Positions 7,364 to 15,226 of a DNA stretch of 45,313 nucleotides are shown here, in pieces; positions within the stretch are counted from its first letter, which is position 1; each line of letters begins with the position of its first letter. This DNA is from an uncultured Thioclava sp. Its GTDB lineage: Bacteria; Pseudomonadota; Alphaproteobacteria; Rhodobacterales; Rhodobacteraceae. The translations under genes were made by a program, and so were the position numbers. The stretch covers positions 1 to 45,313 of the forward strand of contig NZ_CAJYBT010000030.1 of assembly GCF_913064665.1 (NCBI RefSeq), read 5' to 3'. The notes beneath the pieces were generated by a model. It did no database searches, was not told the origin of the DNA, and saw only the letters and a list, made by a program, of their open reading frames with translations.

Positions 7364-8328
7364 TGATATGGGCGCGGGCTTTGCGCTGGCTGACCGGGCT
7401 CGCGGGATGTCTCGCGGTCTCGGGCTGCGTTGGGTTGCTTGGCTCTCCCAATGCGCCGCGCACCACCCCGCGCCCGACCCCCGCGCCCGCGCAACCTGGC
7501 GCATCCAAGGCTGCGCAGCGCAGCGAACTTTCGCGCGAGTTGATGGCCTATTACGCCAAGATCACCTCTGAAATGGAGGCGCGCGGCCAGTTGCGCACCG
7601 ATGTGGCCCCGCGCGACGCGCCCTTTGGTCAGCGCCAGCTGGTGGATGATTTCGTGCATGTCGCGCTGTATGATGAATACACCCCCTCGGGGGGTGGATT
7701 CGTTGCCCGCCAGACGGTTTCGCGGTTGCGTCGCTGGCAAGCGCCGGTGGCGATGCAGGTCGAATTCGGCGCCTCGATTCCGATGGCCGATCGCGCCTCG
7801 GGGCGTGCCGAAGTCAGCGCCTATGCCAGTCAATTGGCGCGTGCTTCGGACCATCGCGTGGAGATCGTGAACCATAGCAGCAACTTCCATGTGCTGTTCT
7901 TGAACGAGGATGAGCGGCGCGCGATCGGCCCGCGCCTGCGCCAGTTGGTGCCGGGCATCGACGAGGCATCGGTCGAGGCGATCACCGATTTGCCGCTCTC
8001 GACCTATTGCGTGGCCTTCGCCTTTTCCGAGGGCAATAGTGCCGTTTACGCCCAAGCTGTCGCGATCATTCGCGGCGAACATCCCGCCGCGCTGCGCACC
8101 AGTTGCATCCATGAAGAACTGGCGCAGGGGCTGGGTCTGGCCAATGACTATCCGCGCGCGCGTCCCTCGATCTTCAACGATGACGAGGAATTCTCGCTTT
8201 TGACGCATCATGATGAGATGTTGCTCAAAATGCTTTACGATCCGCGCCTGCGCCCGGGCATGACCGAGGCCGAAGCGCGCCCGATTATCGAGACAATCGC
8301 CGCCGAGATGATGGCGGCAAATAGCTAA
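7363..8328 (+). CDS. DUF2927-like lipoprotein with a metallopeptidase-like motif
   Basis: The protein has 321 residues. A signal peptide ends in a lipobox at VSGC (Cys22; an alternative LAGC sits at Cys16), followed by a Pro/Thr/Ala-rich linker, so it is probably an outer- or inner-membrane lipoprotein. The body resembles the DUF2927 family. The most conserved-looking part, SCIHEELAQGLGLAND followed by FNDDEEFSLLTHHDEMLL, has an HE pair and downstream His/Asp residues like a degenerate zinc peptidase site. No activity is known for the family. It starts on the last base of the telA stop codon (TGATG), so it is co-translated with the TelA/XpaC genes. Confidence 0.8.
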   Translation: MIWARALRWLTGLAGCLAVSGCVGLLGSPNAPRTTPRPTPAPAQPGASKAAQRSELSRELMAYYAKITSEMEARGQLRTDVAPRDAPFGQRQLVDDFVHVALYDEYTPSGGGFVARQTVSRLRRWQAPVAMQVEFGASIPMADRASGRAEVSAYASQLARASDHRVEIVNHSSNFHVLFLNEDERRAIGPRLRQLVPGIDEASVEAITDLPLSTYCVAFAFSEGNSAVYAQAVAIIRGEHPAALRTSCIHEELAQGLGLANDYPRARPSIFNDDEEFSLLTHHDEMLLKMLYDPRLRPGMTEAEARPIIETIAAEMMAANS

Positions 8329-8344
8329 AAAGGACCGACACGAC

Positions 8345-9466
8345 ATGGGTATTCTGGATTTCCTTTCGGGCGAGTTCATCGACGTTATCGGCTGGACTGA
8401 CGACACCCGCGACACGATGGTCTGGCGGTTTGAACGCGAGGGCCATGCGATCAAATACGGCGCCAAGCTGACGGTGCGCGAGGGGCAATCGGCAGTGTTC
8501 GTGCATGAGGGCCAGTTGGCCGATGTGTTCGGCCCCGGTCTTTACATGCTCGAAACCAACAACTTGCCGATCCTGACCACGCTGCAACATTGGGATCACG
8601 GCTTCAAATCGCCCTTCCAGTCCGAGATCTATTTCGTCAACACCACCCGGATCAACGATCTGAAATGGGGCACCAAGAACCCGGTGATGACGCGCGATCC
8701 TGAATTCGGCCCGGTGCGGCTGCGCGCCTTTGGCACCTATTCGATGCGCGTCACCGATCCGGGCAAGTTCCTGACCGAGATCGTGGGCACGGATGGCGAA
8801 TTCACCTCTGACGAGATCAGCTATCAGCTGCGCAACGTCATCGTGCAAGAATTCTCGCGCGCCATTGCGGGTTCCAACATTCCGGTGCTGGATATGGCCG
8901 CCAACACTGCCGATATGGGCAAGCTGGTGGCCACGGCGATTGCGCCCACCATCGGCAATTACGGGCTGTCCCTGCCCGAGTTCTATATCGAGAACATCTC
9001 GCTGCCCGAGGCGGTCGAGGCGGTTCTGGACAAGCGCACTTCGATGGGAATCGTGGGCGATGTGAACAAATACATGCAGTTCAACGCCGCTGAGGCGATG
9101 GGCCAGCCGGGCTCAGCCGCCTCTGCGGGGATGGGCGCTGCGATGGGGGCTGGAATGGGTGCGGGCATGGGCATGGCGATGGGCCATCAGATGGGGGCCG
9201 CCGGGCCTTGGGGGCAAGCCCCCGCCGCTGCTGCCCCGCCGCCGCCTCCGCCGCCCGTGGAAAAGGTCTGGCACATGGCCGTGAACGGTCAGACCGAAGG
9301 GCCTTATGGGCGTGGACATTTGGGACGCATGGCTGCCGATGGTAGCCTGACGCGCGACAGCCTGATGTGGACACCCGGTCAGGATGGCTGGATGCGCGCC
9401 GAGGATATTTCTGAGCTGGCGCAGCTATTCACCATCGCGCCGCCTCCGCCCCCGCCTGCAGGCTAA
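8345..9466 (+). CDS. SPFH-domain protein with C-terminal GYF_2-like domain (YdjI-like)
   Basis: This 373-residue protein has three parts. Residues 1 to about 250 form an SPFH-like domain of the YdjI/virion-core-like group (VREGQSAVFVHEGQLADVFG, then FGTYSMRVTDP and LPEFYIENISLPEAVE). A Met/Gly-rich repeat of the form GAGMGAGMGMAMG and a polyproline stretch make a flexible linker. The C-terminus (VNGQTEGPYGRGHLGRM, LMWTPGQDGWMRA) is a GYF_2/DUF4339-like domain, followed by another polyproline tail. Such proteins assemble on membranes as scaffolds. It lies 16 bases after the DUF2927 gene and 4 bases before the zinc-ribbon gene, the same partnership found in the Bacillus ydjGHI genes. Confidence 0.85.
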   Translation: MGILDFLSGEFIDVIGWTDDTRDTMVWRFEREGHAIKYGAKLTVREGQSAVFVHEGQLADVFGPGLYMLETNNLPILTTLQHWDHGFKSPFQSEIYFVNTTRINDLKWGTKNPVMTRDPEFGPVRLRAFGTYSMRVTDPGKFLTEIVGTDGEFTSDEISYQLRNVIVQEFSRAIAGSNIPVLDMAANTADMGKLVATAIAPTIGNYGLSLPEFYIENISLPEAVEAVLDKRTSMGIVGDVNKYMQFNAAEAMGQPGSAASAGMGAAMGAGMGAGMGMAMGHQMGAAGPWGQAPAAAAPPPPPPPVEKVWHMAVNGQTEGPYGRGHLGRMAADGSLTRDSLMWTPGQDGWMRAEDISELAQLFTIAPPPPPPAG

Positions 9467-9470
9467 ACTC

Positions 9471-10601
9471 ATGTTTTCGATGCCGAAAGTTGGCCGGGGC
9501 GTGCAAGCGCCTCCGACCGATCCGCAGGGCGATAGCCACTATAGCTGTGAAAGCTGTGGGGCCGATCTGCGCTTTGCCCCGGGGCAGACGCGGCTGGTCT
9601 GCGATCATTGCGGCCATGTGCAAGACATCCCCGCCGCCACCGGGCGCGGCGAGGCGATCTTGCGCGAAATCCCCTTGCAAGAGGCCCTCGCGCGCGGCCT
9701 GCCCGAACCCGAGATGGAAGAGCACCGCACGCTGTCTTGCCCCAATTGCGGCGCCTCGATCGAGTTGCAAAACGGCGAGCATTCCACGCAATGCCCGTTT
9801 TGTGCCACGCCCGTTGTCACCGATACCGGCACGCGCCGCCTGATCAAACCCCAAGGCGTGTTGCCCTTTCAACTGACCGAGGAACAGGCGCGCGCAGCGC
9901 TGTCAAAATGGCTGGGCAGCCTGTGGTTTGCGCCCAACGGTTTGTCGCAATATGCCCGCAAGGGGCGGCGCATGACGGGCATTTACGCGCCGTTCTGGAC
10001 GTTTGATGCAAGCACCCGCACCCGCTATTCGGGCCAGCGCGGCGACGCCTATTACGAATCGCGCACCGTCCAGACCGACAAGGGCCCGCGCACGCAACAG
10101 GTGCGCCGCATCCGCTGGAGCGCGGTTTCAGGGCACGTCGCGCGCGCCTTTGATGATGTGGTGATCTATGCCGCGCGCTCGCTCCCGCCGCCCTATATCG
10201 ACGCGCTGCGCCCGTGGGATCTAAGCGCCTTGCAGGTCTATCGGCGCGACTATCTGGCGGGGTTTTCCGCCGAGGGCTACACGGTCGAGCTGCATGAGGG
10301 CCATCACGCCGCGCAGGTCGAGATGATCCGCGTGATCCAGACCGATATTCGCCGCGATATCGGGGGCGATGAGCAGCGCATCACCGCGATGGACCCGAAT
10401 TTCGCCGATGAGACCTTCAAGCATATCCTGCTGCCGATCTGGACGGCCGCCTATAAATTCCGCGGTCGGTCCTATCGCTTTATCGTCAACGCTCAGACCG
10501 GCCGTGTGCAGGGCGATCGCCCATGGTCCGCGGTGAAAATCACGCTGGCGGTGATCGCCGGGCTGATCGTGATCGGAGCGTTTATGTATCTCAAACGCTA
10601 G
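9471..10601 (+). CDS. Double zinc-ribbon protein with C-terminal membrane anchor (YdjG-like)
   Basis: The 376-residue protein has two zinc ribbons near the N-terminus: CESCGADL with CDHCG, and CPNCGAS with CPFC. A large globular domain with FWTFDASTRTRYSGQRGD and DYLAGFSAEGYTVELHEG follows. A single membrane helix lies at the very end (ITLAVIAGLIVIGAFMYL), with a short basic cytoplasmic tail. Proteins of this build are often labelled primosomal N'-like or TFIIB-like because of the ribbons only; the membrane anchor argues against a role in replication or transcription. The ATG at 9471 is chosen because it starts 4 bases after the SPFH gene and fits the ribbon architecture. It is probably the last gene of the operon. 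Confidence 0.8.
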   Translation: MFSMPKVGRGVQAPPTDPQGDSHYSCESCGADLRFAPGQTRLVCDHCGHVQDIPAATGRGEAILREIPLQEALARGLPEPEMEEHRTLSCPNCGASIELQNGEHSTQCPFCATPVVTDTGTRRLIKPQGVLPFQLTEEQARAALSKWLGSLWFAPNGLSQYARKGRRMTGIYAPFWTFDASTRTRYSGQRGDAYYESRTVQTDKGPRTQQVRRIRWSAVSGHVARAFDDVVIYAARSLPPPYIDALRPWDLSALQVYRRDYLAGFSAEGYTVELHEGHHAAQVEMIRVIQTDIRRDIGGDEQRITAMDPNFADETFKHILLPIWTAAYKFRGRSYRFIVNAQTGRVQGDRPWSAVKITLAVIAGLIVIGAFMYLKR

Positions 10602-10696
10602 GCGCGCGGATTGCCCCCCTGCGGCATGATTGCGCCTTGATACCTGTGCTATGCGCCCCGATATAAGTGCCAAATATAGTCTCAAGGAGGGGCGCA

Positions 10697-11140
10697 ATGA
10701 CCCAATCCTATCGCGTGACCTGTCTCGAATGTGGCCAGGCAAACCGGGTGCCGGGCGACAAGCTGGGCGCGGGCGCAAAATGCGGCACCTGCGGGGCCCA
10801 GTTGATCACGGGCAAAGTGACCGAAGTCGATTTCAAGATCCTCGCCAAGGCCGAGAAAGACGATCTGCCCCTGCTGGTGGATTTCTGGGCGCCGTGGTGT
10901 GGGCCGTGCCGTGCGATGGCACCGCAGTTCCAGCAAGCGGCAGGGCAACTCAGCCCGCATGTGCGCCTTGCCAAGATCAATACGCAGATCAACCCGACCG
11001 CCACGCAGCGCTATCGCATTCAGGGCATCCCGGCCTTTATCCTGTTTGCCAAGGGCCGCGAAGTCGGGCGCGCCGCAGGGGCACGTCCGGCGGCGCAACT
11101 GGTTGAGTTCGTGAAATCGCATGTGCCGGTGAACGCCTGA
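10697..11140 (+). CDS. trxC: Thioredoxin 2 (TrxC)
   Basis: The 147-residue cytoplasmic disulfide reductase has an N-terminal zinc finger (Cys9, Cys12, Cys29, Cys32), which distinguishes thioredoxin 2 from thioredoxin 1. The thioredoxin fold carries WAPWCGPC with redox cysteines 68 and 71. The cis-proline loop is present as [10 protein letters not shown]. The start at 10697 follows a strong AAGGAGG. The gene stands alone between the membrane-stress operon and a tRNA gene, with about 95 bases separating it from the former. Confidence 0.95.
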   Translation: MTQSYRVTCLECGQANRVPGDKLGAGAKCGTCGAQLITGKVTEVDFKILAKAEKDDLPLLVDFWAPWCGPCRAMAPQFQQAAGQLSPHVRLAKINTQINPTATQRYRIQGIPAFILFAKGREVGRAAGARPAAQLVEFVKSHVPVNA

Positions 11141-11169
11141 AATAATGCGTCGATGCATGGGGCGAGCGC

Positions 11170-11199
11170 TTGACAAGCCGCGTCCCGTGCGAGAAATAT
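11170..11199 (+). promoter_or_regulatory. Promoter for tRNA-Ala
   Basis: TTGACA at 11170-11175 is a perfect -35 box. A spacer of 17-18 bases leads to GAAATAT (11193-11199), a plausible -10. The tRNA gene begins 14 bases further on, a normal distance for a stable RNA promoter. Confidence 0.65.
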
Positions 11200-11212
11200 T
11201 CGGCCACGGTGA

Positions 11213-11288
<76 letters not shown>

Positions 11289-11354
11289 TCGCCGTGCTTC
11301 CTGTCAGATCAAATCCAATGCGATTCATCGCCTTATTTCGCGTTGCGCGCCATT

Positions 11355-12098
11355 TCAGGGGCGGCACAACTGCCCCGGCGCATCGGGTGACAGTTTCGCG
11401 CCCGCGATCTGGGCCATGTGCCAGGCCAGCGCTTGATTGCTGCTAAGCACCGCAAGCCCCAGTTCGGCCTCAAGCGGATCAATAATGTCGAGCGTGCGCA
11501 GGTTGGTGCATGACAGAAAGATCGCATCAAGCTTTGTCTGGCGCGCCAAGGCGCGCGCTGCGGCGCTGATCGAATCGGGGTCGATACGCGCCACGCGTGC
11601 CTCGATCTCTTCGCCAAAAGACAGGGTGGCGGGAACGTCGAAACCCGCGTCTTGAAAGGCCACGCGAATGGGGCCGCTGACCGAGGCGACATAGGGCGAC
11701 ACGATCCCCACCCGACGCGCGCCCAACGCCTTAAGCGCCGCAATCGCCGCGCTCAGCGGGTTGGTAACGCGCTCCGCGCCCTGATCGGGCGCAATCAACT
11801 GCGCCACGCGCGCCACCCCGATCAGCGCAGTGCCCGAGGTACAGGCATAACACAGTGCATCAAAGCGCACCGAGGCGGGCAGCAGCGCGGCGGCGCGCGG
11901 CAGGTGATGTTCCATTTCGCCAATCGTATCGGGCGTCAGCGCATCGCCAGAGGGCACACGGCTGACATAAAGCAAGGTCTGTTTAACGTTGAAAAGACGG
12001 CGAAAATCCTGCTCGATCGTTTCATCCGCTTGCAGCACGATCAGACCCAGAGCGGTCTCTGCTATCGGCCCGGTGAGTTGATAGGGGAACGGGGTCAT
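11355..12098 (-). CDS. Asp/Glu racemase / maleate isomerase-family enzyme (EutA-like)
   Basis: This 247-residue protein has the two-cysteine active site of the Asp/Glu racemase, arylmalonate decarboxylase and maleate isomerase superfamily: Cys86 in ACTSGT and Cys197 in FLSCTNLRT. Such enzymes racemise or isomerise small carboxylates without cofactors. EutA proteins of ectoine catabolism belong here, and the presence of a PLP lyase two genes upstream echoes the eutBA pairing. Its start overlaps the M24 hydrolase stop by 4 bases (ATGA). It is the last gene of a three-gene minus-strand operon. The substrate is not known; maleate isomerase or a racemase of the lyase substrate are alternatives. 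Confidence 0.8.
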   Translation of the reverse strand: MTPFPYQLTGPIAETALGLIVLQADETIEQDFRRLFNVKQTLLYVSRVPSGDALTPDTIGEMEHHLPRAAALLPASVRFDALCYACTSGTALIGVARVAQLIAPDQGAERVTNPLSAAIAALKALGARRVGIVSPYVASVSGPIRVAFQDAGFDVPATLSFGEEIEARVARIDPDSISAAARALARQTKLDAIFLSCTNLRTLDIIDPLEAELGLAVLSSNQALAWHMAQIAGAKLSPDAPGQLCRP

Positions 12099-13261
12099 AG
12101 GCGGATTTCGGGCAATGTCGCGGGCGCGCGGGGCGAAAGCAACTCGGGCCCATCAGCGCGCAGAACGATGTTTTCCTCATGCACCATGATCTTGCCCGGT
12201 GCGATCTGTAACCCCGGCTCAAGTGTCAACACCATCCCCTCGCGCAGCTCGGTGTGATCAAGGGGCGTGAACGAGGGCCACTCGGTCAGCGTCACGCCCA
12301 ACCCATGGCCCAACCGCCCGCCCAAAGGCATAGCGCCCGCTTGCACAATCGCCTCTGCCATCACCGCATGGGCCTGTGCCGCCGTCATCGCGGGGCGCAG
12401 ACGCACCAGCGCGCGCTCGGTCGCCGCGAACAAAACGTCATGCGCCCGGCGCAGCGCATCGCTGGCAGGCCCGATCGAAAAATTCCGGTCAAAATCGCAG
12501 AAATAGCCATCACGCACCGCCCCGGTATCAAGCATCACCAGATCGCCCGGCATGATCGGGTCGGGCCCGGCTGGCGAGATCACATCGCCATATCCGCCCT
12601 GCCCGGCCCCGCCCGCGACATAGCTGACCCAATCCGCGCCCTCTTGCAGCAGCGCGATCTGAAAGCGGCGAAACACATCGCCAAGGGCTGCACCGGGGCG
12701 CACAAACTCTGGAACGCGGGCAAAGGCGCGATCGGCCAATAGGCAGGTGGCGCGGATCTTGTCGATCTCGGCCTCGGATTTGATCTCGCGCACCGAGTGC
12801 AGCGCTTTGGTGCCATCCACAAAGCGGTGCGGCGCAAGCCTCTCACGCAGGCGGGCGAAATCGGCCAGAGGCATGCGCAGATGGGTCTCGGCGGCCATCG
12901 CAACCCCGATACGCCCCGTGCCCGGCAGCGTTTCGCGCAAACTCGCCGCCAGCAAACTGATGCCGTCATCGCGCGGGTCCGGGGCCGCCCAAGTGCGGAT
13001 ATCGCTGATCCAGCAGCGCCCCATCAGGTCAGCTCCGATCGCGGGAATCACCGCGACTGGTTCGCCGCTGCCCGGCACGATCACAAACCACGCCCGCGCC
13101 GGGCTTTCCCAAAACCGGGTCAGGAAGCCGGTGACATAGAAAATATCGGCAGGCTGGGTCAGCAACAACACATCGAACCCATCGCGCGCCATCGCCCGTT
13201 GCAGCCGCGCGGTGCGCGCGCGAAATTCTGGCGCGGCAAAGATCATCGAACGCTCAGCCAT
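12095..13261 (-). CDS. M24-family metallohydrolase (Xaa-Pro peptidase/creatinase fold)
   Basis: The 388-residue protein has an N-terminal creatinase-like domain (MARDGFDVLLLTQPADIFYV) and a C-terminal pita-bread domain. All five metal ligands of M24 peptidases are visible: two Asp in MLDTGAVRDGYFCDFDR, His in GHGLGVTLTEW, Glu in LEPGLQ and Glu in VHEENI. It is therefore expected to be a dinuclear metal enzyme cleaving an amide bond next to a proline-like or N-substituted residue. It overlaps both neighbours in the operon, by 8 and 4 bases, so it probably acts in the same pathway on a small molecule rather than in general peptide turnover. It does not look like the DoeA ectoine hydrolase. Confidence 0.85.
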   Translation of the reverse strand: MAERSMIFAAPEFRARTARLQRAMARDGFDVLLLTQPADIFYVTGFLTRFWESPARAWFVIVPGSGEPVAVIPAIGADLMGRCWISDIRTWAAPDPRDDGISLLAASLRETLPGTGRIGVAMAAETHLRMPLADFARLRERLAPHRFVDGTKALHSVREIKSEAEIDKIRATCLLADRAFARVPEFVRPGAALGDVFRRFQIALLQEGADWVSYVAGGAGQGGYGDVISPAGPDPIMPGDLVMLDTGAVRDGYFCDFDRNFSIGPASDALRRAHDVLFAATERALVRLRPAMTAAQAHAVMAEAIVQAGAMPLGGRLGHGLGVTLTEWPSFTPLDHTELREGMVLTLEPGLQIAPGKIMVHEENIVLRADGPELLSPRAPATLPEIRL

Positions 13262-14297
13262 CTTCGCGGGTTTCGCTCAGGATCGCCAGCACGCGCGCAT
13301 CTGCGCCCAAATCAAGCCCCGCGATCAGGGCACACAGCCCCGCCCCGCCCGACGGGGTGGTCGCAAGCCCCAGCTTGGCCAATTGCGCGACCCCGGCCTC
13401 GGCCTCGGATTCTGACAGCGTGACAAAGCGGTCGGCATCGCGCGCCAGCCCTGCCAGCGCAACCATCGAGGGGGTCTTGCAATCCAGCCGCCCCATCATT
13501 GAAACCGGGCCGCTGGTCGTGACCACATGGCCTGCGCGAATGCTTTCGATCAGGGCGGGTGCGGCGTCGGGTTCAACGACAATGATCTGCGGAGCAGCGC
13601 CCCAGTTCGCGCGGATAAACGCCGCCACCGCCGCAGCCAAACCGCCCACCCCGGCTTGCAACAGCACATGGGTCGGGGCGGTTTCAAGTTGTGCCAACAT
13701 CTCGTGGGCGAGGACCAGATAGCCCTCCATCACCCGCATCGCCGGGGTGATATAGCCCGGCCAAGTGCTGTCAGACAGCAGCGTCCAGCCCTGACTTTGC
13801 GCCTCGGCTTGGGCGGCTGCCATGCTTTGCTCATAGGTTTCGCCCGCGCGCACCACCTCGGCCCCCTTGGCGCGTAGACGCTCGGCAAAGGCCTCGGGCA
13901 CGCTTTGGGCCAGATAGATCACCGCGCGCGCCCCGAAAATTCGCGCCCCCGCCGCCACCGACAGCCCGTGATTGCCAGCGCTTGCGCAGACATAGACCCG
14001 GCCCTGCAGCGCCTGCGCGGGCGTGTCGGCCCCCGCCTCGACCGCCTCCTGCGCTATCGCATACGCCGCCCCAAGCGCTTTGAAACCGCCCAAGCCCATC
14101 CGGTCTCGCTCATCCTTGATGAGAACCTGCGCCACGCCGGTTAGGGCGGCCAGCGCGGGCACATCGCGCAGCGGCGTCGGGGCATAGGCGGGACAGCGCG
14201 CGATCAACGCCATCGCTGCGCGCGAATCGCTGATTGGCATCTCGCAGCCCAGCCCAAGTCCAGTGCCATGATACGGGTTGATGAGGCTGTCTCGCAT
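13254..14297 (-). CDS. Diaminopropionate ammonia-lyase-like PLP enzyme
   Basis: The 347-residue fold-type II PLP enzyme would eliminate ammonia from a small beta-substituted amino acid. The PLP lysine is Lys73 in GLGGFKALGAAYA, the form typical of diaminopropionate ammonia-lyase (YgeX/DpaL) rather than plain threonine dehydratase. The phosphate-binding loop is GVGGLAAAV. The start at 14297 (MRDSLINPYHG) is preceded by AGGAG; the frame is open further upstream but those codons do not match the family. It is the first gene of the operon with the M24 hydrolase and racemase-like genes. Hydroxyectoine utilisation dehydratase (EutB) is a possible alternative identity. Confidence 0.8.
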   Translation of the reverse strand: MRDSLINPYHGTGLGLGCEMPISDSRAAMALIARCPAYAPTPLRDVPALAALTGVAQVLIKDERDRMGLGGFKALGAAYAIAQEAVEAGADTPAQALQGRVYVCASAGNHGLSVAAGARIFGARAVIYLAQSVPEAFAERLRAKGAEVVRAGETYEQSMAAAQAEAQSQGWTLLSDSTWPGYITPAMRVMEGYLVLAHEMLAQLETAPTHVLLQAGVGGLAAAVAAFIRANWGAAPQIIVVEPDAAPALIESIRAGHVVTTSGPVSMMGRLDCKTPSMVALAGLARDADRFVTLSESEAEAGVAQLAKLGLATTPSGGAGLCALIAGLDLGADARVLAILSETREDG

Positions 14298-14696
14298 GCA
14301 GGGCTCCTGTGTGATCGCAGCGGCGCGCGTGGACAAAACGACGCCCGGTTCGTTCAAATTCTCACAGGGTCCGCGCCCCGCCAACCCCACAGAGACGACA
14401 GGCCAAGGCCCAAAAACGCAGATGCCGCTCGATTTTTGCGCGAGAACAGAATTACCTGTTTGTTATCAATGCGTTACGGAAAATTCCTTGATCGACGCAC
14501 CGAAGGCTGTGGATAGACTATCCCCAGATATCGTGGTGCAGCCCCGGGTTATCCACCAGAAATTGCTTTACACAGCGCCTCCTCGCCTACACGATATGTA
14601 GTATGGAAAGGCGCGCAAACCGCCGATCCTTGTATAGCCGACAAGCCTTAGGGGAGCTGCACCTCGGGGCGCCAAAGAAGGCAGGGGGATACGAGC
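14298..14696. other. 399-bp divergent intergenic region with DnaA-box-like sites
   Basis: No gene is seen here. The region separates the minus-strand lyase operon from the plus-strand YbjN-proC group and should hold both promoters. It contains three DnaA-box-like sequences (listed separately). TTTACA (14567-14572) followed by TATGTA or TAGTAT near 14595-14604 might be a promoter for the YbjN-like gene, but spacing and match are poor. Confidence 0.6.
14508..14557. promoter_or_regulatory. Cluster of DnaA-box-like sequences
   Basis: TGTGGATAG (14508-14516), CTATCCCCA (14518-14526) and TTATCCACC (14549-14557) each differ from the DnaA box TTATCCACA, or its complement TGTGGATAA, at one or two positions. 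The outer two face each other, so GTGGATA and TATCCAC form an inverted repeat with 34 bases between. No AT-rich unwinding region is obvious beside them, so a regulatory DnaA site is more likely than an origin. Confidence 0.4.
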
Positions 14697-15200
14697 ATGG
14701 CACTGAGTGAAGACTATCTGAACGTCGAAGAACTGCACCCGATCGACATCGTGGAAACGCTGGCGGAGGCGCATGACTGGCAATTTGACCGGGTGACCGA
14801 CGACCAGATCGCGATGGCGGTTGAGGGGCAATGGCGGAGCTATTCGATCACGCTGGCCTGGTCTGACAGTGATGAAACCCTGCGCCTGATTTGCACCTTC
14901 GAGATGGACCCGCCCACAACGCGCGAGCCCGCACTCTATGACCTTTTGAACCGCGTCAATGACCGGGTTTGGACGGGTGCGTTTACCTTCTGGCCCGATC
15001 AACGGCTGATGGTCTGGCGCAACGGTCTGGTCTTGTCGGGCGGTCAGATGCCCGGACCCGAGCAGATCGATCGGTTGATCGGGGCGGCGGTTGCCTCGTC
15101 AGAGCGATTCTACCCGGCCTTCCAACTCGCGACCTGGGGCGAGCGCACTCCCGAGAATGCGATGCAGGTCGCCATTGCAGAGGCCTACGGGCGCGCCTAA
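14697..15200 (+). CDS. YbjN-domain protein
   Basis: The 167-residue cytoplasmic protein resembles YbjN, a fold related to type III secretion chaperones. Visible landmarks are VETLAEAHDWQFDRVTDD, YSITLAWSDSDETLRLICTF and LLNRVNDRVWTGAFTFWPDQ, with a C-terminal helix typical of the family. YbjN affects motility and stress phenotypes in enterobacteria, but its molecular role is not established. It is 26 bases upstream of proC and probably co-transcribed; the pairing with proC seems stable in related bacteria, which is an inference from memory. The start at 14697 has CAGGGGG upstream. Confidence 0.85.
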   Translation: MALSEDYLNVEELHPIDIVETLAEAHDWQFDRVTDDQIAMAVEGQWRSYSITLAWSDSDETLRLICTFEMDPPTTREPALYDLLNRVNDRVWTGAFTFWPDQRLMVWRNGLVLSGGQMPGPEQIDRLIGAAVASSERFYPAFQLATWGERTPENAMQVAIAEAYGRA

Positions 15201-15202
15201 TC

Positions 15203-15224
15203 TGCCCCCAACACAAAGGGGGCA
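15203..15224 (+). promoter_or_regulatory. Hairpin covering the proC ribosome-binding site
   Basis: TGCCCCC (15203-15209) pairs perfectly with GGGGGCA (15218-15224), leaving an 8-base loop. The 3' arm is the likely Shine-Dalgarno of proC, whose ATG is at 15227. If formed, it would limit proC initiation unless ribosomes finishing the YbjN gene, which stops at 15200, melt it. Confidence 0.45.
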
Positions 15225-15226
15225 CC

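Noticed and set aside
6137-7504. Long minus-strand open frame opposite the TelA-like gene
   Set aside because: Composition is Arg/His/Gln-rich without domain or ribosome site, and TelA is clearly encoded on the plus strand.
12095-14297. Assignment as the ectoine-degradation genes eutD/eutB
   Set aside because: The M24 protein does not look like DoeA and there is no ectoine transporter, doeB, or cyclodeaminase nearby, so only a family-level call is made.
14508-14557. Replication origin
   Set aside because: Only three imperfect DnaA-like boxes are present, no AT-rich unwinding region is beside them, and no dnaA, parA or gidA genes are near.
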